A stretch of DNA of 8,003 nucleotides from Desulforhopalus sp. (GTDB lineage: Bacteria > Desulfobacterota > Desulfobulbia > Desulfobulbales > Desulfocapsaceae), in NCBI GenBank assembly GCA_023231425.1, contig JALNVI010000095.1:1-8003 (forward strand). The letters run 5' to 3'. This document shows positions 5,315-8,003 of the stretch, in pieces. The number at the start of each line of letters is the position of its first letter. Within the stretch, counting starts at the first letter, position 1. Under the pieces are notes generated by a model. It saw only the letters and a program-made list of their open reading frames with translations. It ran no database searches and was not told the origin of the DNA. Both the position numbers and the translations under genes were made by a program.

Positions 5315-7422
5315 ATATACTTCAACTCCCCCCGCTGCGCGAGGAACTCAGCCTCTTTCCGGCTCCAGGGGATAAAAATGGTACTCCGGCGTGGACTCTT
5401 CACGATCCTCCGGCTAATAAATTCTATCTCCTTGGATGGCCGGCCTTTGAGATTCTTTCACGCTGGCATCTGGGTACTGTCCAGAACATTGTCGTAGAAG
5501 TCAATCAGGAAACAACCCTGAAAATTTGCGAGCAGGATGTCCTTGGTGTAATCGCTTTTCTGGAGCGGAGTTTTTTACTCCAGACTGTAACACCGGAAGG
5601 CAATAAACGACTTGTAGCTGCCCATGCCGCCAATCGGCCGACGTGGGCGGCCTGGCTGCTGAAGAACTATCTTTTTATCCGTATCCCGGTGATTCGACCT
5701 GCACGTTTTCTCAACAAGATGGCGCCAATTGTTGCTTTCCTGTATACCAGATTCTTCTTTATCCTGGTAATGGTGGCTGCGTTGGCCGCAATGTATCTTA
5801 TCTCCCGGCAGTGGGAAATATTTTCCCACTCTTTCACCGCATATCGCAGTCTGGAGGGGATCGTAATCGTTGGTTGTGCAATTCCCATGGCCAAAATTAT
5901 CCATGAGTTTGGCCATGCTTTCACCGCGCACCGCTATGGCTGCCGTATCCCTACCATCGGCTTCGCCTTTGTAGTTCTCCTTCCCATGCTCTATACAGAT
6001 ACGAATGAAGCCTGGAAACTGACCTCTCATACCAAACGGCTGGCTATCGGGGTTGCAGGAATTGCAGCCGAGATGCTGCTGGCCCTGGCTGCCCTCTGGG
6101 TTTGGCTTTTGCTTGATGAAGGGCCGATGCGAAGTGTTGCCTTTATCCTGGCAACATCAACGTGGATTATGACCATTGGCCTCAATATCAGTCCCTTCAT
6201 GCGCTTTGACGGATATTTTATACTTTCTGACCTTGTACAAATTCCCAATTTGCACCATCGTTCTGATGCCTTCGGCCGGTGGTGGCTGAGAGAATGGCTC
6301 TTCGGATTTGGTAACCCCCCACCAGAATCCGCCTCATTGCGACGCAGATCGTTTCTTGTACTGTTTGCTCTGATGACGTGGATATATCGGTTTGTTGTTT
6401 TTCTTGCTATCGCCGTGGTGGTGTACCACTATTTTTTCAAAGCACTCGGCATCTTTCTGTTCGTGGTGGAGATCAGTTTTTTTATTTTTCTGCCTATGTT
6501 TAAAGAAATCGCAGCATGGTGGGGGCTAAGAGACAAAATGCAAATTAATATGAACACCTTGAGAAGCCTGCTCATATTGGCCGGTATCATTTATGTTCTC
6601 GTTATTCCCTGGAAGAAAAGTTTTACTGCATCTGCGACCCTTTCAGCTTTGCGTGAACAACAGATAGCAGCCCCCTTTTCTTCAACAATAACTGGCGAAT
6701 TTGCTAAAGACATGAAGAAGGTTCATGGTGGCGAAATACTTTTACAACTCTCTTCTCCCGAGATGGAGGAGCAGATCCGTCAGGTCAGTTCATCCTCTGA
6801 AATTTCCCGCTGGCAGGTTGACCAGCAGACTTTTGATGAAAGACTGCTGGTCATGGGCAATGTGCCACAACGGCGTTTTGAGGCTGATGTCGCTGAACTG
6901 GCCGGTTTAAATGAGGTCATGAGTCAACTCACAGTACGTGCCCCTTTTGACGGTATTGTTGTCTCGCGCAATGACGAACTTACAACAGGGCTGTGGCTGT
7001 CAAGAAAAGAACCTCTCTATGTAATTGCAGATACAAGCAGGAACCGGGTGGACGGGTATGTTAAAGAGCAGGATCTTGACAGGATCAGCGTTGGAGCGGC
7101 AGCACGTTTTATCCCTGACGCCCTGGACTTTGGTGTGTATGAATGCAAGGTTGCCGAAATTGATCGTGTCAATATTGCGACGATAGATGAACCTTTTCTG
7201 GCATCTACATACGGCGGTTCCATTCCCGCCCATAAAAATGAACATGAAGTCTTAACCCCTGACTCCCCAATCTTTCGTATTCGTATGGACAGTTGTTTGC
7301 CCGATAAAAGTCCAATGATGAAATTACGGGGCGTAGTCCATATTGAAGGGGAGAAACGGAGTAAATTCATTGAAATAGTTAAAAAATATTACGCGCTGGC
7401 TATACGCGAGATTGGTTTTTAA
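5308..7422 (+). CDS. M50 site-2-protease-family membrane protein fused to a C-terminal HlyD-type domain
   Basis: The 704-residue product is a polytopic inner-membrane zinc protease with a periplasmic adaptor tail; relatives are often labelled 'putative peptide zinc metalloprotease'. Residues 1-110 form a small soluble domain (WTLHDPPANKFYLLGWPAFEIL) loosely like a PqqD-type module. Membrane segments lie near 140-165, 183-204, 213-230 (possibly re-entrant), 244-269, 276-296, 347-372, 377-397 and 418-435. The active site looks intact: HEFGH at 199-203 (ligands His199 and His203, base Glu200) and NISPFMRFDGY at 293-303, with Asp301 the probable third ligand. RIPTIGFAF and LYTDTNEAW (213-236) are typical of this subfamily. 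Residues 440-700 carry lipoyl halves (KVHGGEILLQLSSPE; LTVRAPFDGIVVSRN), a short hairpin and a beta-barrel-like end. The start overlaps the upstream gene by seven bases with only a weak ribosome site. In this operon it is the only multi-pass membrane component. Confidence 0.9.
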   Translation: MVDILQLPPLREELSLFPAPGDKNGTPAWTLHDPPANKFYLLGWPAFEILSRWHLGTVQNIVVEVNQETTLKICEQDVLGVIAFLERSFLLQTVTPEGNKRLVAAHAANRPTWAAWLLKNYLFIRIPVIRPARFLNKMAPIVAFLYTRFFFILVMVAALAAMYLISRQWEIFSHSFTAYRSLEGIVIVGCAIPMAKIIHEFGHAFTAHRYGCRIPTIGFAFVVLLPMLYTDTNEAWKLTSHTKRLAIGVAGIAAEMLLALAALWVWLLLDEGPMRSVAFILATSTWIMTIGLNISPFMRFDGYFILSDLVQIPNLHHRSDAFGRWWLREWLFGFGNPPPESASLRRRSFLVLFALMTWIYRFVVFLAIAVVVYHYFFKALGIFLFVVEISFFIFLPMFKEIAAWWGLRDKMQINMNTLRSLLILAGIIYVLVIPWKKSFTASATLSALREQQIAAPFSSTITGEFAKDMKKVHGGEILLQLSSPEMEEQIRQVSSSSEISRWQVDQQTFDERLLVMGNVPQRRFEADVAELAGLNEVMSQLTVRAPFDGIVVSRNDELTTGLWLSRKEPLYVIADTSRNRVDGYVKEQDLDRISVGAAARFIPDALDFGVYECKVAEIDRVNIATIDEPFLASTYGGSIPAHKNEHEVLTPDSPIFRIRMDSCLPDKSPMMKLRGVVHIEGEKRSKFIEIVKKYYALAIREIGF

Positions 7423-7655
7423 AGGAACATTTCACTCTGTGATCTCTTCCCTCCGTGCCGACAAACAATTATGGGTTCCTTGAAACAGTTTGTATTCCGT
7501 TTATATTCGAAAGACTGGTTATTCAAGGTCTCCTTATCTCCACAGCAGAAGACCTGCCAGTGTATTCCCGTGAATTGAATCCTCGGCTGTCTGTATGGTC
7601 ACAGACATCGAGACTCCAGGTGGTTGAAGTGTGTTCTTAAATTGGCAGGCTAAAT
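7423..7655. other. Non-coding stretch between the operon and the IS remnant
   Basis: No convincing gene is visible. One open frame (GTG at 7455 to 7640) lacks a ribosome binding site and a recognisable product. A stem-loop lies at 7582-7612. No hairpin followed by a T-run appears after the M50 stop, so an intrinsic terminator is not evident. Part of this stretch near 7630-7655 may be the terminal sequence of the IS. Confidence 0.6.
7582..7612. other. Imperfect stem-loop
   Basis: TGTCTGT (7588-7594) pairs perfectly with ACAGACA (7601-7607) around a six-base loop. An outer CTCG/CGAG pairing (7582-7585 with 7609-7612) extends it across a small internal bulge. No T-run follows on either side, so it is not a standard terminator. 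It may be a processing or decay-blocking structure at the operon's 3' end, or chance. Confidence 0.35.
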
Positions 7656-8003
7656 TCAAGTAATAAGTGCAACACGTTTGCCAGTGAAGACTTCCAGCGG
7701 GGTTAGCCCTTTTAAGACCTTTCCTGGTGTCAAATTCAACAACAGAACTCCGTTGTCTCTTTCCTCTTGAGAAAGAGTCGGCATATTAAATTTTTTGGGC
7801 CAGAGTCTCCTGAGTTTGCCATTAGTATTTTCAATTGTTCCTCTCTGCCAGCCTGCTATGGTTTTGCAAAAAAGACATCGATGGAATGGCGTTTATTGAT
7901 TTTGGCGTGAGCCGTAAATTCGCTGCCATTATCCAGAGTTAATGTCTCCTTACGGCCTGTAATTGTGTCGAAAAGTCCATTTGTAACTGAGGCGGCCTCA
8001 TCC
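7641..8003 (-). mobile_element. IS30-family insertion sequence, one end inside the window
   Basis: The transposase remnant places the 3' end of an IS30-type element here, with the rest continuing past the right edge. IS30 terminal inverted repeats usually lie just beyond or overlap the transposase stop, so the true border is probably within about 30 bases of 7656. It cannot be fixed because the opposite inverted repeat and target duplication are not in view. The element lies about 220 bases after the operon and does not disrupt it. Confidence 0.55.
7656..8003 (-). pseudogene. IS30-family transposase, C-terminal part, frameshifted
   Basis: Read on the minus strand from base 8002, the frame gives the catalytic-core stretch TLTLDNGSEFTAHAKI (DDE Asp at 7931-7933) and then IDVFFAKP before a TAG at 7856-7858. 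The adjacent frame continues from 7856 with AGWQRGTIENTNGKLRRLWP (with the catalytic Glu) through LTPLEVFTGKRVALIT to a TGA at 7656-7658. Adding one pyrimidine to restore a TAY codon gives the expected ...KPYAGWQRGT... of IS30-type enzymes, so a single-base deletion explains the break. The N-terminal part, with the helix-turn-helix and first Asp, lies beyond the right edge. A sequencing error in this stretch is the main alternative. The family is confident. Confidence 0.88.

Larger units (their letters stand above)
1651..7422 (+). other. Four-gene export-type operon downstream of its likely cargo gene
   Basis: TolC-type channel, secreted adaptor, GAF-adaptor fusion and M50-adaptor fusion are read in one direction with junction overlaps of 1, 4 and 7 bases. 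The gap to the upstream adhesin is about 60 bases and holds no terminator hairpin or evident promoter, so the adhesin may share the transcript. None of the four proteins shows a Walker A motif (GxxGxGKS/T) or RND-pump architecture. Grouping is seen in the sequence; the shared role is inferred. Confidence 0.8.

Noticed and set aside
5575..6030. 151-codon open frame antisense to the M50 gene
   Set aside because: It lies wholly opposite conserved M50 coding sequence including the HEFGH region, and its translation shows no coherent domain; best explained as a shadow frame.
7422..7481. Inverted repeat AAGGAAC (7422-7428) / GTTCCTT (7475-7481) after the last stop
   Set aside because: The loop would be about 46 bases with no T-run; a seven-base match at this distance is easily chance.
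7455..7640. Open frame of 61 codons after the operon (+)
   Set aside because: GTG start with no ribosome binding site, no recognisable domain, biased composition typical of non-coding sequence, and it contains the stem-loop and possible IS edge.

Overview
The window looks like accessory DNA of a Gram-negative bacterium. It carries an outer-membrane TolC-type channel with a lipoprotein signal, periplasmic HlyD-type adaptors and a giant surface-protein gene of the VCBS/cadherin class. Base composition is moderate, near half GC by eye. Gene style and the IS30-type transposase remnant would fit a Desulfobacterota (deltaproteobacterial) or marine gammaproteobacterial host, but the sequence does not settle this.

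Layout. Bases 2-1591 (+) are the 3' end of a very large gene for a secreted, multidomain adhesin-like protein. In order they encode the end of one VCBS repeat, a full VCBS repeat, a cadherin-like repeat, two tandem dystroglycan-type (CADG/Ig-like) domains and a short terminal tail. About 60 bases later begins a tight four-gene run on the same strand. It comprises a TolC-family outer-membrane lipoprotein (1651-3207), a short secreted HlyD-type adaptor (3207-3983), a GAF-like/transmembrane/HlyD fusion (3980-5314) and a site-2-protease (M50) membrane protein fused to a C-terminal HlyD-type domain (5308-7422). The last three junctions overlap by 1, 4 and 7 bases, so translation is probably coupled. 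Bases 7423-7655 hold no convincing gene. The right edge (7656-8003, - strand) is the C-terminal part of an IS30-family transposase broken by a single-base frameshift.

How the genes may work together. The cargo-like adhesin, outer-membrane channel and adaptors resemble a type I secretion locus, but no ABC ATPase or RND pump is encoded here. The only polytopic inner-membrane component is the M50-HlyD fusion, whose zinc-protease motifs (HEFGH and a distal D in FDG) are intact. A second adaptor carries a cytoplasmic GAF-like domain. I infer an export or surface-display machine for the giant upstream protein that lacks an ABC pump, or borrows one from elsewhere, with membrane proteolysis and cytoplasmic sensing built into its adaptors. 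The sequence supports the components and their arrangement; the joint function is inference.
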